Positions 1 through 10,171 of a stretch of 64,000 nucleotides of DNA are shown here, piece after piece (positions within the stretch are counted from its first letter, which is position 1; each line of letters begins with the position of its first letter). The notes under the pieces are model-generated. The model was not told where the DNA came from, searched no databases, and saw only the letters and a list, made by a program, of their open reading frames with translations. Origin of the DNA: Agriotes lineatus (lineage: Eukaryota; Arthropoda; Insecta; Coleoptera; Elateridae); NCBI GenBank assembly GCA_940337035.1, contig CALNHX010003604.1, forward strand, positions 81,755 to 145,754. Reading direction: 5' to 3'. Both the position numbers and the translations under genes were made by a program.

Positions 1-445
1 ATAAACTAGCTTTAAATATATCACAGTTGCTGCTTGAAATGTGCACCATCATTGGCTATACACGAATCTACTCTTCTTTTCAAACTTTCAAATACTCCAT
101 ACAGCTGTTCTTCGGTTATACTTTGCACAGCACCTTCTATCGCTTCTTTTATTTCGTCCAATGTGTGCAATCGATTCTGGTAAATTAATTTTTTAAATGA
201 CAGAATACAAAGTAATCCAGAGGAGTAAGATCTGGCGACCTTGCCGGCAAATGTCCTCTCCCGATAACTCTGTTACGCTTCAATAAACTGACAAGTTGCT
301 CTTGCAGTAAGTGCAGTGGCATTGTCAATCTGAAAATAACGTCCCTAGAGCGTATCATCACCAGGTGCCTTCCCTCTAACAACGCTTCCTGTAGTTTGAG
401 AGCGATCAACAACTCCGGGAAATCATTCCCAGAATTTGTCAACAC
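1..445 (-). pseudogene. mariner/Tc1-superfamily transposase, C-terminal fragment
   Basis: On the minus strand, 445 to 185 encodes a stretch with the motif ARSPDLTPLDYF, the last catalytic-aspartate block of mariner-type DDE transposases (cut-and-paste DNA transposition). The frame then breaks in an A-rich run near 186-195. One frame over, it continues to the usual family C-terminus, with ITEEQLYGVFESLKRR and then CIANDGAHFKQQL and a stop close to position 10. Upstream of 300 the frame has to be shifted again to follow the family pattern. The N-terminal DNA-binding part and the first catalytic residues are absent. This is an old inactive fragment; terminal repeats were not found. Confidence 0.8.
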
Positions 446-1339
446 ACGGCATCATTGGGTGAACCCACCTCCCATTTCATCTCTATTTCCATTTTGGAGA
501 TACGATTGTAAAAGGAATTGGTCCTCAAGTGAAAATAGCATGATTGCAATCACCAGTTCTAACCTAAAATACAAACATACGGTAAAACCTTTCAATAAAA
601 TTAATAAAAAGGAAGAATTGACTTACTTTTGTCACAACCGTGGATGCTTGCTAGTTTTAAAAAAACTGTTGTTAAAACTAACAAAAAATTGTGAAATGAA
701 TGGAAAATTTACATACAAAATACAAACAAGCTGAAACTGACAGCTGATAAACAGCTAACTTTACTGCAGAAACTTGACTTAGATATTGATAACCTCTGCG
801 CGGAAGAAAGTTTTTTTCGGTCAGCCTTTGTTGATGGTACTTTTAAGATAGATTAGTACACTGTAAACATATTATCCTGCTCTGAATCATGTTGAAAAAG
901 ACTATAGTTCCGTTCAGAAATTAGAAAATGCAGGTTTTTAATGTCAATGCCAGTTCGATAACGAAAGTTTTGGGACAACCGTTACTTTATTACTTTGTTA
1001 TATATTAGCTTAGCAATCTGTTTATAATAAACATTTAGTTAATTGGGTGACTATACAATAACATGAAAGGAAACTTACTCGATAGCAGGTTCCTCAATTA
1101 AGAAGTTAACTTAAATATATACATTTGACAATAGTTATTGTACTTAAGCTCTTCCGTCAAGCACTTTACAGTACAATAAATAATTAGCTGCTTATTAACT
1201 TAAAATCTATTTTGTAAGTCGGACAGTTTAAAGCTCTTAAACCGCTTAGTATCTCCCATGTTATCAAACAGACTATTATAAAATTCGGTGTAATATGACT
1301 ACTCAAGCGATCACAAGTAAAAAACGAGCATATCTGGAA
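446..1339. other. no recognisable gene
   Basis: AT-rich sequence. The open frame at 396-734 on the plus strand has no recognisable domain and lies partly antisense to the transposase fragment. I see no RNA gene or terminal repeat. It may hold decayed 5' sequence of the LINE that becomes recognisable from about 1340. Confidence 0.4.
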
Positions 1340-2595
1340 TTTAACCTTTGGTAACAGTTAGTCAGGCTTCCTGTGGAGTGAACTAAAATCTTTAGAAATT
1401 ACACCACCTAAAAATCATGAATTACCTGTCAACCTTCAACACCCACTGAAAATTAGTAATTACTTCGTCAGTTGTGTCCCTTCTTTGGTACTGAATTGCT
1501 AAATTTATACAAAAATAATCTAAAAATCGAAATGTCAACATTATTAAACTTCTCCACAGTTGTTAAATATATATATAAAATAAAACGTAAATCTACAGGT
1601 TGTGACAATCTAAGCATCCAAATCATCAAGCATTGTTGTTCTATAATTTTACCGTACATAACATATATTTTCTTTTTTTATCCAACAATGTATTTCCAAA
1701 TTGCTGGAAAATAGGCGCCATAATTCCTATTCCAAAAGTAGAAAAATCATGCCACTCTAAAGATTTACATCCAATTAATTTATTACCAGTATTTTCTTAA
1801 CATATTAGCAATAATTATTTCAAAACAGCTAAGATCCCACTTGGATAAATACGATCTTATTCCTGAACGTCAATCAAGATTCAGACAAGATCATAATTGT
1901 GTAACTGCTTTGTTAAATGTGATTGACGACTTGATAACTGCTTGTGACCAAAATAAAGAGGCAATTTCAACGTTACTTGACTGCAGCTAAACTTTTGATG
2001 CTTTAAATCACGAAATCTTTATATTTCGTTGGGTTGTCATCCAATTCTATCGATATGCTTCGTAACTATTTAACTGGTCGGCGACAACTTGTAAAATTTC
2101 CGAATGGTTCTTCCAAATTGCGTAGCAACAATAATGGAGTGCCACAAGGATCTATATTGGAGCCTTTATTGTTTATAATCTATACGGCTTGCTTTAGTAA
2201 TTGCATTAAAACCGGTAGACACTCAGTTGTATCATTTGTTTGCCTTAAAGAATCATCAGCACGCATTGGAAGCTTTTTCAGACAGACTTGGATAGTATAT
2301 CTAGAGTTTCAACAGAGCATTCGCTAACTCTCAATACTTCTAAATCAATACTATTGTTATGTGGAAATAAAGATACTGTATAGTTCGTAAGTAATTGCAT
2401 AAATGTAACTAATTGACAATATCGCTATTCCAATTCATAATCAAGCGAAAAGCTTGGATGTGGTCTTAGATAATACATTTAGAAATAATACCCAAACCTT
2501 TTACGATATAATAAATGCTCACTTAGGTCTCAAACTACTCTATCCACACAGGCAATTTCTATCTTTCAAATTAAAGGTCATGCTTAGTGAAGCTC
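1340..2595 (+). pseudogene. CR1/Daphne-like LINE reverse transcriptase, 5' portion (split)
   Basis: Read across several frames, this stretch follows the pre-RT and RT domains of a CR1/Daphne-like non-LTR retrotransposon. Visible pieces are LWSELKSLEI near 1370, KSTGCDNLSIQIIKHC near 1590-1640, a HNCVTALLNVIDDL-like segment near 1890-1940, YLTGRRQLVKFPNG followed by NNGVPQGSILEPLLFIIYTA at 2060-2190 (the RT motif with PQG), NTSKS near 2340, and AKSLDVVLDNTFRNNTQ then LKLLYPHRQF at 2440-2560. Stops and frameshifts are frequent, so it cannot make protein. The copy is interrupted after 2595 by an RTE element and resumes at 3508. The clade name is from motif style and is less certain than the RT call. 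Confidence 0.75.
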
Positions 2596-3482
2596 AGGGG
2601 TGCTTACTATCACCGTTACTTTTTATACTGACCCTAGACGACATCATGAAAAAGGTCACAAACAGAAATCAATCGGGTATACAATGGGGATTAAACAGAA
2701 AACTAAGTCACCTAGATTATGCAGATGACATTGTATTAATAAATCATACCTTAACCGATACGTCTAGAACTCTTGAAAAACTCCAAACTGAAGCAGAAAA
2801 AGCAGGGCTAAAAATAAATAAGTTAAAAACTGTAGAAATGAGAATCGGGAGGACATCAAACCAAAGACTAAACATCGAAAACACACAAATAAAACAAGAA
2901 GAAAGTTTTTGTTATTTAGGGTCCATGTTAACAACAAATGGTGGATGCGAACTTGACGTGAAAACAAGGTTAAATAAAGCCAAAGGTGCTTTCCAAACAC
3001 TGTCAGCTGTATGGAATTCTACGCAGTACTCGAGGAAAACCAAGTTACGCATTTTTAACACAAACGTAAAGTCAGTACTCTTGTACGGATGTGAGTCATG
3101 GCTTGTCACTAAAACCCTTACCAACAAAATACAAGTCTTTGTCAACCGCTGTCTAAGACGCATTCTCAGAGTTAGGTGGCCTGAAATCATATCAAATATA
3201 GAACTATGGGAACTTGCAAAAGAAAAACCGATAGAAAAACAAATAAAAAGAAGAAAATGGAATTGGATCGGCCATACATTACGCAGAGAAGACGACAACA
3301 TAGCCAAAGCGGCCCTGGAATGGAATCCGCAAGGATCTCGCAAAGTAGGACGTCCGAAGACAACATGGCGCAGATCCATACGAAGCGAAGCAAAAGAAAC
3401 GGGAAAAGAATGGCGGGAACTCAAACTGGTAGCCAGAAATAGGACCCGATGGAAAAACACTGTGGAAGCCCTATGCTCCTAA
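2454..3482 (+). CDS. chimeric ORF: CR1-like fragment fused to RTE reverse-transcriptase C-terminal half
   Basis: An open 342-codon frame, unusual in this decayed region. About the first 47 residues come from the older CR1-like LINE. From QGCLLSPLLFI onward it is RTE reverse transcriptase: SHLDYADDIVLI (the YADD catalytic motif) near 2710-2745, FCYLGSML near 2905, LLYGCESW near 3080, RRILRVRWPE near 3160, WIGHTLRRED near 3265, and a KVGRPKTTWRR C-terminal motif near 3340. It ends in a run typical of the RTE C-terminus. The RT fingers are missing, so no active enzyme is expected. The join is a by-product of insertion with the frame kept by chance. The open frame suggests the RTE insertion is fairly young. 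Confidence 0.8.
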   Translation: MDVVLDNTFRNNTQTFYDIINAHLGLKLLYPHRQFLSFKLKVMLSEAQGCLLSPLLFILTLDDIMKKVTNRNQSGIQWGLNRKLSHLDYADDIVLINHTLTDTSRTLEKLQTEAEKAGLKINKLKTVEMRIGRTSNQRLNIENTQIKQEESFCYLGSMLTTNGGCELDVKTRLNKAKGAFQTLSAVWNSTQYSRKTKLRIFNTNVKSVLLYGCESWLVTKTLTNKIQVFVNRCLRRILRVRWPEIISNIELWELAKEKPIEKQIKRRKWNWIGHTLRREDDNIAKAALEWNPQGSRKVGRPKTTWRRSIRSEAKETGKEWRELKLVARNRTRWKNTVEALCS

Positions 3483-3507
3483 AAAGGAGTTAAAGGATCT
3501 ATATATA
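2596..3507 (+). mobile_element. 5'-truncated RTE-type LINE inserted in the CR1-like LINE
   Basis: The insertion is bounded by a perfect 12-bp target-site duplication, TTAGTGAAGCTC, at 2584-2595 and 3508-3519. The uninterrupted homologous site is present in this window at 6572-6583, where the same CR1-like sequence runs straight through with one mismatch (TTAGTGAATCTC). The insert starts inside RT at the conserved QGCLLSPLLF motif. It has lost the endonuclease and the first half of RT, and it ends with a short TATATAT tail instead of poly(A), as RTE-clade elements often do. 5' truncation is the normal outcome of target-primed reverse transcription. Confidence 0.9.
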
Positions 3508-3925
3508 TTAGTGAAGCTCTAGTGTTGTATTATTTCTTCTACGGTTCTTCTGAGAGTGCAAAATTCCTTTTTTCGTTTCAGCTTTGGCATTCGTAAGTTT
3601 CAACACATTTCCCATAAGCTCTTGGATACTCAATGGCTTCACATGAAAAATAGAAGAGTTCTACAATCGGCAATTTTGTATCATAATATAATTTCAGAGA
3701 AAATGCCCAATTATTTGTATAATAGGATCCGATGATCATTACTTGAACCTTAGATTTAAGAATACAATTACTCCACCTTCACACCGTTCTTGTTTATTTG
3801 AGAGGAGCTTTTCCTGTCAAATCTATAGTAACGACTACAACTCGGTTCCGCAGGATATTAAAGATTATAGTTTGTATACATTCAGGTAAAAATTAAGTAA
3901 TGTATTATTTAAAAACCAAAACAAC
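3508..3925 (+). pseudogene. CR1/Daphne-like LINE, 3' portion after the RTE insertion
   Basis: The host LINE resumes directly after the target duplication with LVLYYF-like coding, matching the sequence after the uninterrupted site at 6584. Near 3770-3895 the frame reads PSHRSCLFERSFS, then DYNSVPQDIKDYSLYTFR and a stop. This is the C-terminal signature of CR1/L2-like LINE proteins (a hydrophobic 'S.R..LF.RSF' block, then 'N.LP..I...L..F'). Frameshifts between 3560 and 3740 show it is dead. The AT-rich 3' end is not clearly delimited. Confidence 0.7.
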
Positions 3926-4019
3926 TGATGCTATATTTTTCAACCACCTTGTCCCTCTCTTATTTTAATGGCGCTACAGAACAACATATTTTTAATTTAT
4001 ACTTGTTTAGGTCAGTTTT

Positions 4020-5134
4020 GATATTTGACTATAGTTTTTCACTTCGTCTTTCACAAAACACAAATGAAGTTGACGATATATTTCTTCATTGTTGGTACCT
4101 ATACCAAGGAACATTGGCAATCATTCTTAATGTTTTCGATTGGTATCGTTCCAGTATTTTAATACTGCTGGGGCCGAGCCCCAGAGCTGTATGCCATATG
4201 CCCAAATTGGCTTCAATATGGTTTTATATAATACTACTTCATTCTCCATTATAAGTTGCAAATTTCTTCTAATAAACCAATACATGTTGCGTAGTTTTAC
4301 ACACAATTGTTTGCGCTTCATTAAGATATTTTTACGCCAAGTAACTTTCCTGTCAATGTGCATACCCAAGTATTTAACGTCTTCCGCATGCGGAGTTGTT
4401 TATAGTTACTCTTGAGCAGATTTCTTGTCGAAAAGTGAATGCCTCATGTGTTGATTTGGTCTCATGAACCTTTATTTGCCATTTCATTAACCATGTTTTT
4501 ATTTGATTTAGGTTAATTCATGTTCCTTTTATGCGTATTTCGCCACCCTGCAAAATTATATCACGCCACAAAAAGATTTTAGTGATTGATTTAGGTCAAC
4601 TTGTAACGTGTATGAAGCAATTGCCGGATTTGAGTGAGATGCCAGGACAGCTGTATCATCCGCAAAAGTAGCCACTATCGCTTGTCTTGATGTCGGTAGG
4701 TCAGTCATGAACAATAAATATAATAATGGCCAGAGCACACGTCCTTGTCGTACACCCGATATAATAAGAAAGAGACTGGTATGTTCTTTTGGAACTCAAC
4801 CAAAAAGTGGCAATTGTTAGGTACGATTTTATTATTGAAAAGATAGTATGGGGAAGCATTTTCTTGATTTTTATAGCAAACCCTCGTGCTATACTTTGTC
4901 AAAGGCTTGCTTTACATTTAGAAAAGCAGCATTCTTTTTATTAAGAGTTTTTCAAAGATTTTTGACATAATGGGTAGTAAGCCGATGAGTTTATATGAAG
5001 GGCTTCTTCTACTGCTTTCCCGGCTTTCAGTATCAGAACAATTTGTGCTACTTTTCATTGAGATGGAAAGTTGCCAGATCTTATGAGAGAATTAAAAATA
5101 AAAACGTTTATTTTAATAGCTTAATCAGGTAGTT
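4020..5134 (-). pseudogene. jockey-clade LINE reverse transcriptase, C-terminal portion (split)
   Basis: Reading down the minus strand from 5134, the sequence follows a jockey ORF2: LIRSGNFPSQ and KVAQIVLILKAGKAVEE near 5085-5010, NVKQAFDKV near 4910, WPLLYLLFMTDLPTSRQ near 4740-4680, then TFADDTAVLASHS (the FADD catalytic motif) near 4670-4630, YLGMHIDRKVTWRK near 4380-4330, and LYKTILKPIWAYGIQLWGSA near 4240-4180. Several frameshifts and stops interrupt it. The rest of the same copy lies at 6776-7316, separated by an RTE-like insertion at 5135-6765. Confidence 0.85.
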
Positions 5135-5389
5135 CCCTGTGGAGTTGTCTATCTCCCATCGGACGCGTTCACAGGTGGCGGATAGTGGAAACCCTAACTG
5201 GGGCGATTATTTACGCCAGCGGACAGGTAAGAAATAAAATACCACCCGCGGACCAAAATAGACTAGACTTTCGGTAACCTATTAAGAGTTACTACTAACA
5301 TTGCCCCTAGAAATAATAATGTTGCCTCGGACAATATGACTGATCACAATGTTAACGAGCCCGCAAGATTAAGGAAAAAACGGTGTTTG

Positions 5390-6095
5390 AAATCCAAACT
5401 ACTGAGGGTTGCATGTTGGAATGTAACCTTATTCAACAATAGGACCAAGAAATCTTAATAGAAATAAAAAAACTATAAAATAGATATTTTTGCTCTTTTG
5501 TAGACCAAAAAGAAAAGAAAAGGAAACAGCAAATACGATGACTACATACTAATTTACAGAAGGAAAACAAAGAATAAAAGAGCCAGTTCAGGAGTCGGCC
5601 TAATGGTACACGAAAAGCTCGAAAATGACATAAAGGACATAATATACGTCAGCGACACATTAATACAAGTAATATTCAAATTTCGAGAAAATACAACAAC
5701 TCAAATCATAAGTGTATACTGTATATGCTCCGGACAGCAGTAAACCTCAGGAAGAAACGGAGAATTTTTGCCAGGAATTGCAGAACACACTTGACAGAAT
5801 CCCAAAACAGGATGAAATTGTCTTACTGGGAGACTTTAACGCGAGAATAGTGGATGAAATTATAGATGGTAAAAAAACCGGTTTAATGGAGGGACCCTTA
5901 ATGAAACTGGTGAACAACTAATACAGATGTGTGCCAAGTACGAGCTGCGTATACACAACACGTTTTACCCACATAAGCCACAACATAAGTACACATTTGA
6001 AAACACTATGGGACAAAAATCTATTATAGATTTTATAATAACCAACAGATATATCCACCCGTCAAAAATACTAGCAAAGTTAGAATTTATAAAAC
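5390..6095 (+). pseudogene. RTE-like LINE apurinic-type endonuclease domain, degenerate
   Basis: Pieces of an exonuclease-endonuclease-phosphatase fold are readable in changing frames. They are a WNV start near 5415, SGVGLMVHEKLENDIKDI near 5595-5640, VYAPDSSKPQEE near 5718-5753, EIVLLGDFNARI near 5814-5850 (the GDFNA active-site motif), and YTFENTMGQKSIIDFIIT near 5990-6045. This enzyme nicks target DNA to prime reverse transcription. Stops near 5450 and a frameshift near 5710 and again near 5900 show it is inactive. The conserved late SDH motif is not reached. Confidence 0.8.
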
Positions 6096-6400
6096 ATGCA
6101 TGAGGCCTATCATGACATATTCTACGGAGACAAGAGCAGAAAATGCAATCACAAAACGCCTTCTAAGAATAACCGAGATGAAGACATTGAAATCCTTAAC
6201 AGGCTGTACTTTGAGAGACAGACAGAGAAACGAAGACGTCAGACACACATGCGACATCGACGACGTTGTCAGATGGTGAAGAAGAAGGAGGCGAGAGTGG
6301 AGAGACCATGTTAATAAAATGGCTGATGATTGACTGGCAAAAATAGCCAAAGCAGACAAACCCGACTCCAAAAGCCCATCCCCCCTCCCCAGGAAACTAA
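6096..6400 (+). pseudogene. RTE-like LINE ORF C-terminus, degenerate
   Basis: Following the endonuclease fragment, this stretch reads ITKRLLRITEMKTLKSLTG and then TLRDRQRNEDVRHTCDIDDV in alternating frames, followed by RRREWRDHVNKMADDRLAKI near 6285-6345. This is the C-terminal tail typical of RTE-clade proteins ('W..H..RM...R..K.A'). Because it follows the endonuclease with no RT motifs in between, the copy carries an internal deletion. It makes no functional product. Confidence 0.7.
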
Positions 6401-6598
6401 TTGACATTATGTCTATTCCAATTCATAATCAAGCGAAAAGCTTGGATGTGGTCTTAGATAATACATTTAGAAATAATACCCAAACCCTTTACGATATAAT
6501 AAATGCTCACTTAGGTCTCAAACTACTCTATCCACACAGGCAATTTCTATCTTTCAAATTAAAGGTCATGCTTAGTGAATCTCTAGTGTTGTATTATT
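6394..6598 (+). repeat. fragment of the CR1/Daphne-like LINE, second copy
   Basis: About 200 bp nearly identical to 2406-2595 joined to 3508-3535, that is, the LINE of the first stack without its RTE insertion. The open frame 6409-6600 encodes AKSLDVVLDNTFRNNTQ and LKLLYPHRQF and reads straight on to SLVLYY. It is flanked on both sides by similar sequence of about 42 bp (6350-6394 and 6599-6640, both AAGCAG.CAAAC.. then a C-run), so it interrupts the 3' part of the surrounding RTE-like element. Confidence 0.85.
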
Positions 6599-6775
6599 AA
6601 AGCAGGCAAACCAGACTCAAAAATCCCCCCCCCCCTCACATAGAAACCACTCAATCGTTGGCATAAAAGCTGGACGTCAGTGTCATAAGACTTATTATAG
6701 CGAGGATTTTATTAGTACATACAGGACCAAGTTCTAATTTAGGAACAAAAAGAAGATAAGAAGGGTCACGTAGTT

Positions 6776-7316
6776 TTCTTAAAACTTTCCCAGTGATTAA
6801 ATCTTAGTGGAGAACTTTATTTAGAGCTGTGTTATAGTAGCTTATTGTTTTTATTTCAATAGTTGTAACTGATTTAATCGATAGATCCATTTGGAAAGGC
6901 GATTCAAGAAACTGGGATATTTCATCTTCCTATTCTTGAGGAATTTCGCCTGGGAAAGTTTGAATAACGTTGGCCAAGTGATTGGCAAAGGCATACGCTC
7001 TTTCCCTGTTACTTCTAGCCCAACTTCCGTTTGGCTTTCGAATCGGTGCACTGCAGGTTTTGACTTTCCATTGCTTTAAGGAGCGCTCGGCCTCTTAGAG
7101 TTGCCAAACGAGAACCCCACTGCTGATGTTTCGTATTGTAATCTTCGCCAGCAATAAATCTGTGCCATAGCTTGTCAAAGAATTCGTTAAACTCTCCTTT
7201 TTTAATCGCGTTTCGAAGAAAACATTATATAGCTGATATGATAATTGAACCTCTCCAGTCTTCAAGTATGACAGTGATTGCTTGTAGATAGTCATGTTGG
7301 TATTTTGTTGATTCAT
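6776..7316 (-). pseudogene. jockey-clade LINE, endonuclease-RT linker portion (split)
   Basis: The minus strand from 7316 reads MTIYKQSLSYLKTGEVQ, then ERSLKQWKVKTCSAPIRKPN near 7090-7040, followed by a RERAYAF and LANVFKLS stretch near 6990-6940, and DLITGKVLRKL near 6800-6777. These are the linker and first RT segments of a jockey ORF2. This is the upstream half of the copy that continues at 5134-4020. The two halves are separated by the RTE-like insertion. Frameshifts near 7080 and 6930 show it is inactive. Confidence 0.75.
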
Positions 7317-9180
7317 AGTGCTTCAGCGATTTTTTTATAACAACGCAGTGCAGTCTAGGTGTTTTCGTTCATATACTGTATAACTTGGTATTCCAAGGTA
7401 GCTACTGATGGTAACGTGTGTTTAACAAATTAAAAGTGTGTCAAGATTTTCATGGATTATAATAGCTATTTATATATCTATGGAACAAAGGTATTAATTT
7501 CCTCCCGGGTGTGAATTTAATGTCTGATGTGTAGCGGAGGGCATCAAACACGCAAGCTAATATATACGACTTTTTCTTCAAATTCATGTACTTCAGCGTA
7601 AAATGTCAAAAAAAAATATTAGGAACTCATTATAGTGACTCTAGATTTTTCTAGTGACATTTGGTCTAATTTCCACATCAACATAACGTTGTAAAGCTTT
7701 CGTGTTGTATCCATGGTAACATAAACACAAATGCGGTAAGTAAAAAATATTCGCTACCGCTGGGAATTAATAAAAATTGCCTCCCGCTGCGCTGGTTGGA
7801 AATTGAGTTTTTTTCCTAAAACTAGAGCTCAAAAGCCGACTTTCTATAGAGTGAGTAGATTGCAATCCGTAGATTTTGTATTATTATTTCAGCTTTTGTA
7901 CGAGATCAACGAGCGATAACATTTTGTCCATGAGTTTTCTTATTATGTATTACGGTAGATGAGCAGCTTTTTCCTTTTAGAGGTAGAACAAGGTTTACTC
8001 AATATATTTCGTCCTAACATGCGAGGACCAAAGGATCAGGGACAGCGAGTTGTAAGGCACTTATGCTTCCAGTTCAAAGCATCTGGACCATGTAATGCAG
8101 CATACCATATGAATGATAAATTTAATTGAAATAATATCCAGGTATCAAATGTATATCATGTGATGTCACAGTTGTATGTTTTAACTGGTAGTGTTGTAAA
8201 GGGCAATCACAGGGTTGTTTATATCAACTAGTAAAAAATATCTTGAATTGATAATATACGATAAATAGTCACGTTAAGGGTTAAATTCCCATTAGTTGTG
8301 AAGAATAATAATTGATGATTTGATAAGTAGTAGCAATATAGTATTCTCTACGATCAAGTTTGACTATGTCGCAAATATTATTCAAATATAAAATTCAAGA
8401 TTGTTTGATTCTACGTATTTAATATGGCATTTTACTACAAAACCAGTAAAAAAGTGAAAGTGAGTGTTGTGTTATGCTGCTGAACTGTCTATCCACATAA
8501 TAGAGGTTTCAAAAAGCTACGAGTTTTTATTTGGTCGTGAACCACCCAGGTCGGTGCTTGCTGATTAAAATTTATCCAGTTAGGAGCTGGGATAACACAT
8601 TCAGGTACAAGATAGACAATCAGAAGGTTAGTGCCCATTTCTTACGAAATATTAAGAATCATTAAAATAATTGTAAATATATTTAAAAATTAATTTAGAA
8701 GAATTAATTTTCTAAAATTAATAGTGATTCAAGTACTCGACGTTTTTCGATCACCATAATTTAAAATTTACATTTTGATATTAGGTTATTTTTTAGTATT
8801 TTCAGTTAAATCAAGTTTGTATATTTAACATTTGATTAAACTAATTTTGACAATATCTATTTATTTTTGTAATGTCACATCAAACTTCGATGTGCTACTA
8901 ACAAACTGAAAGTATGAATATTATTTTGTGAAATACCTGAAACGTATATTTGATTCACAGAGTCAAATAACTACTATTATACTTTAAAGGTAACTCAGTC
9001 TTTAACTACAAGAGAAAGTTGTTAGTTGAAAATTTACTCATTCAGCTGAGAGTCAAGAATCTCATTGCTTGTAAACTGACTAGAAAACTATAATCAAATG
9101 TTATAATTCTAAATGTCAAATTGATTTATGAGATACGTCAAATCCTATTTATTGTATTAAGAAGTAAGGTAAATACATAA
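7317..9180. other. AT-rich intergenic sequence, no gene recognised
   Basis: No open frame with a recognisable domain, no RNA gene and no paired terminal repeat were found. The first few hundred bases may contain further decayed 5' parts of the jockey copy, but I cannot show it. Confidence 0.4.
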
Positions 9181-9184
9181 TTGA

Positions 9185-10171
9185 GCTATACCTGATGCCA
9201 CATTATCCACTCTGTCTGCCCCATCCGCACTCTCCGCTAACGATCACAATTATGATTACAATAAGCCTTTTCCCATCCATTGTTGGATGTAGATCTCCCT
9301 CAAAATTTTCCATCTTGCTTTGTCCATAGCTAATGTCATCCACTGTATAGCTGCCACATCTTGTATATCATCTCGCCATCTTCTACTTGGTCTTCCCTTT
9401 CCTATTTTGTAGCTTCGCGGTCTCCACTGTAATGTAGCTTTAATCCATCTATTATCCTGTGTACGAGCCAAATGACCAGCCCATTGCCATTTTAGCTGTA
9501 CAATTCTTTTCATAATATCACTAACTTTTGTTTGTTGGCGTATCCAAGTGTTTCATTTCCTATCCATTAATTTTATTCCGAGCATTTGCTTTTTGTGTTC
9601 TCATCAGCCGCTGAGAGTTCTTTTTAGTAAGTCTCCAGGTTTCACATCCGTACGTGATTGCCTGAATGACACATTGGTTGTAAGCTCTTGTTTTTAAATA
9701 ATTTGGGACTTCTTTGTCTTTTAGAATGTACTTAATTAAGTTTTTCAAATGTGGACCAGCCTATTATTATTCTTCTTGTTATTTCTTCAGACATGTTTTC
9801 TTTATCTGTTGAGAATTGTTGACCCAAGTATATATATTTATCAACAATTTCCAACGGTGTATCTTCTAAAGAGACCTGGGCCTCCACGGCCTGTTGAGCT
9901 GATATATATGTATCTTCTAAAGTAATGTTTATATTTTTGTTTGCGTTTGTCATTATTTTAGTCTTCGTCTCAGTTGTTGAGTTTGTTAATCATTTCCTGT
10001 AGTTCTCGGTGGTCTTTACTAAGTATGACGATGTCGTCAGCAAACCTCAAATGGCTCAAGTTCACACCGTCAAAATTTATACCTTTGTCCGACCAGTTTG
10101 ACCAGACTACGCTGGTAAATAGCTTTGGGGCTCCGCTAACGGTAATGATAAATCCCCAATTCGATTCTATG
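9185..10171 (-). pseudogene. 5'-truncated RTE-type LINE, RT C-terminal half
   Basis: On the minus strand, coding begins near 10171 in the RT palm. It reads LRFADDIVILSKDHRELQEM near 10050-9990 (FADD catalytic motif), KYIYLGQQFSTDKENMSEEI near 9840-9780, CVIQAITYGCETWRLT near 9670-9620, WQWAGHLARTQDNRW near 9485-9440, and GKGRPSRRWRDDI near 9405-9365, ending near 9256. Three frame changes interrupt it (near 9960, 9740 and 9540). The 5' half of RT and the endonuclease are absent, as expected of a truncated insertion. Target duplications were not identified. Confidence 0.85.

Larger units (their letters stand above)
5135..6765 (+). mobile_element. RTE-like LINE (internally deleted) inserted in the minus-strand jockey copy
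   Basis: The insert is flanked by a near-perfect 10-bp duplication, TCAGGTAGTT at 5125-5134 and TCACGTAGTT at 6766-6775. Removing it rejoins the jockey reading frame (ITGKVLRKL from the right, LPD-AIK from the left). Inside, it has a 5' leader (5140-5390), an endonuclease-coding part (about 5390-6090), then directly the protein C-terminus (about 6100-6400). Almost the whole RT domain has therefore been deleted. The tail near 6730-6760 is an A/G-rich run. A separate fragment of the CR1-like LINE sits inside it at 6394-6598. Confidence 0.8.

Noticed and set aside
3206..3442. Frames overlapping the RTE RT region in other registers and on the minus strand
   Set aside because: Shadows of the RT coding frame; no domain of their own.
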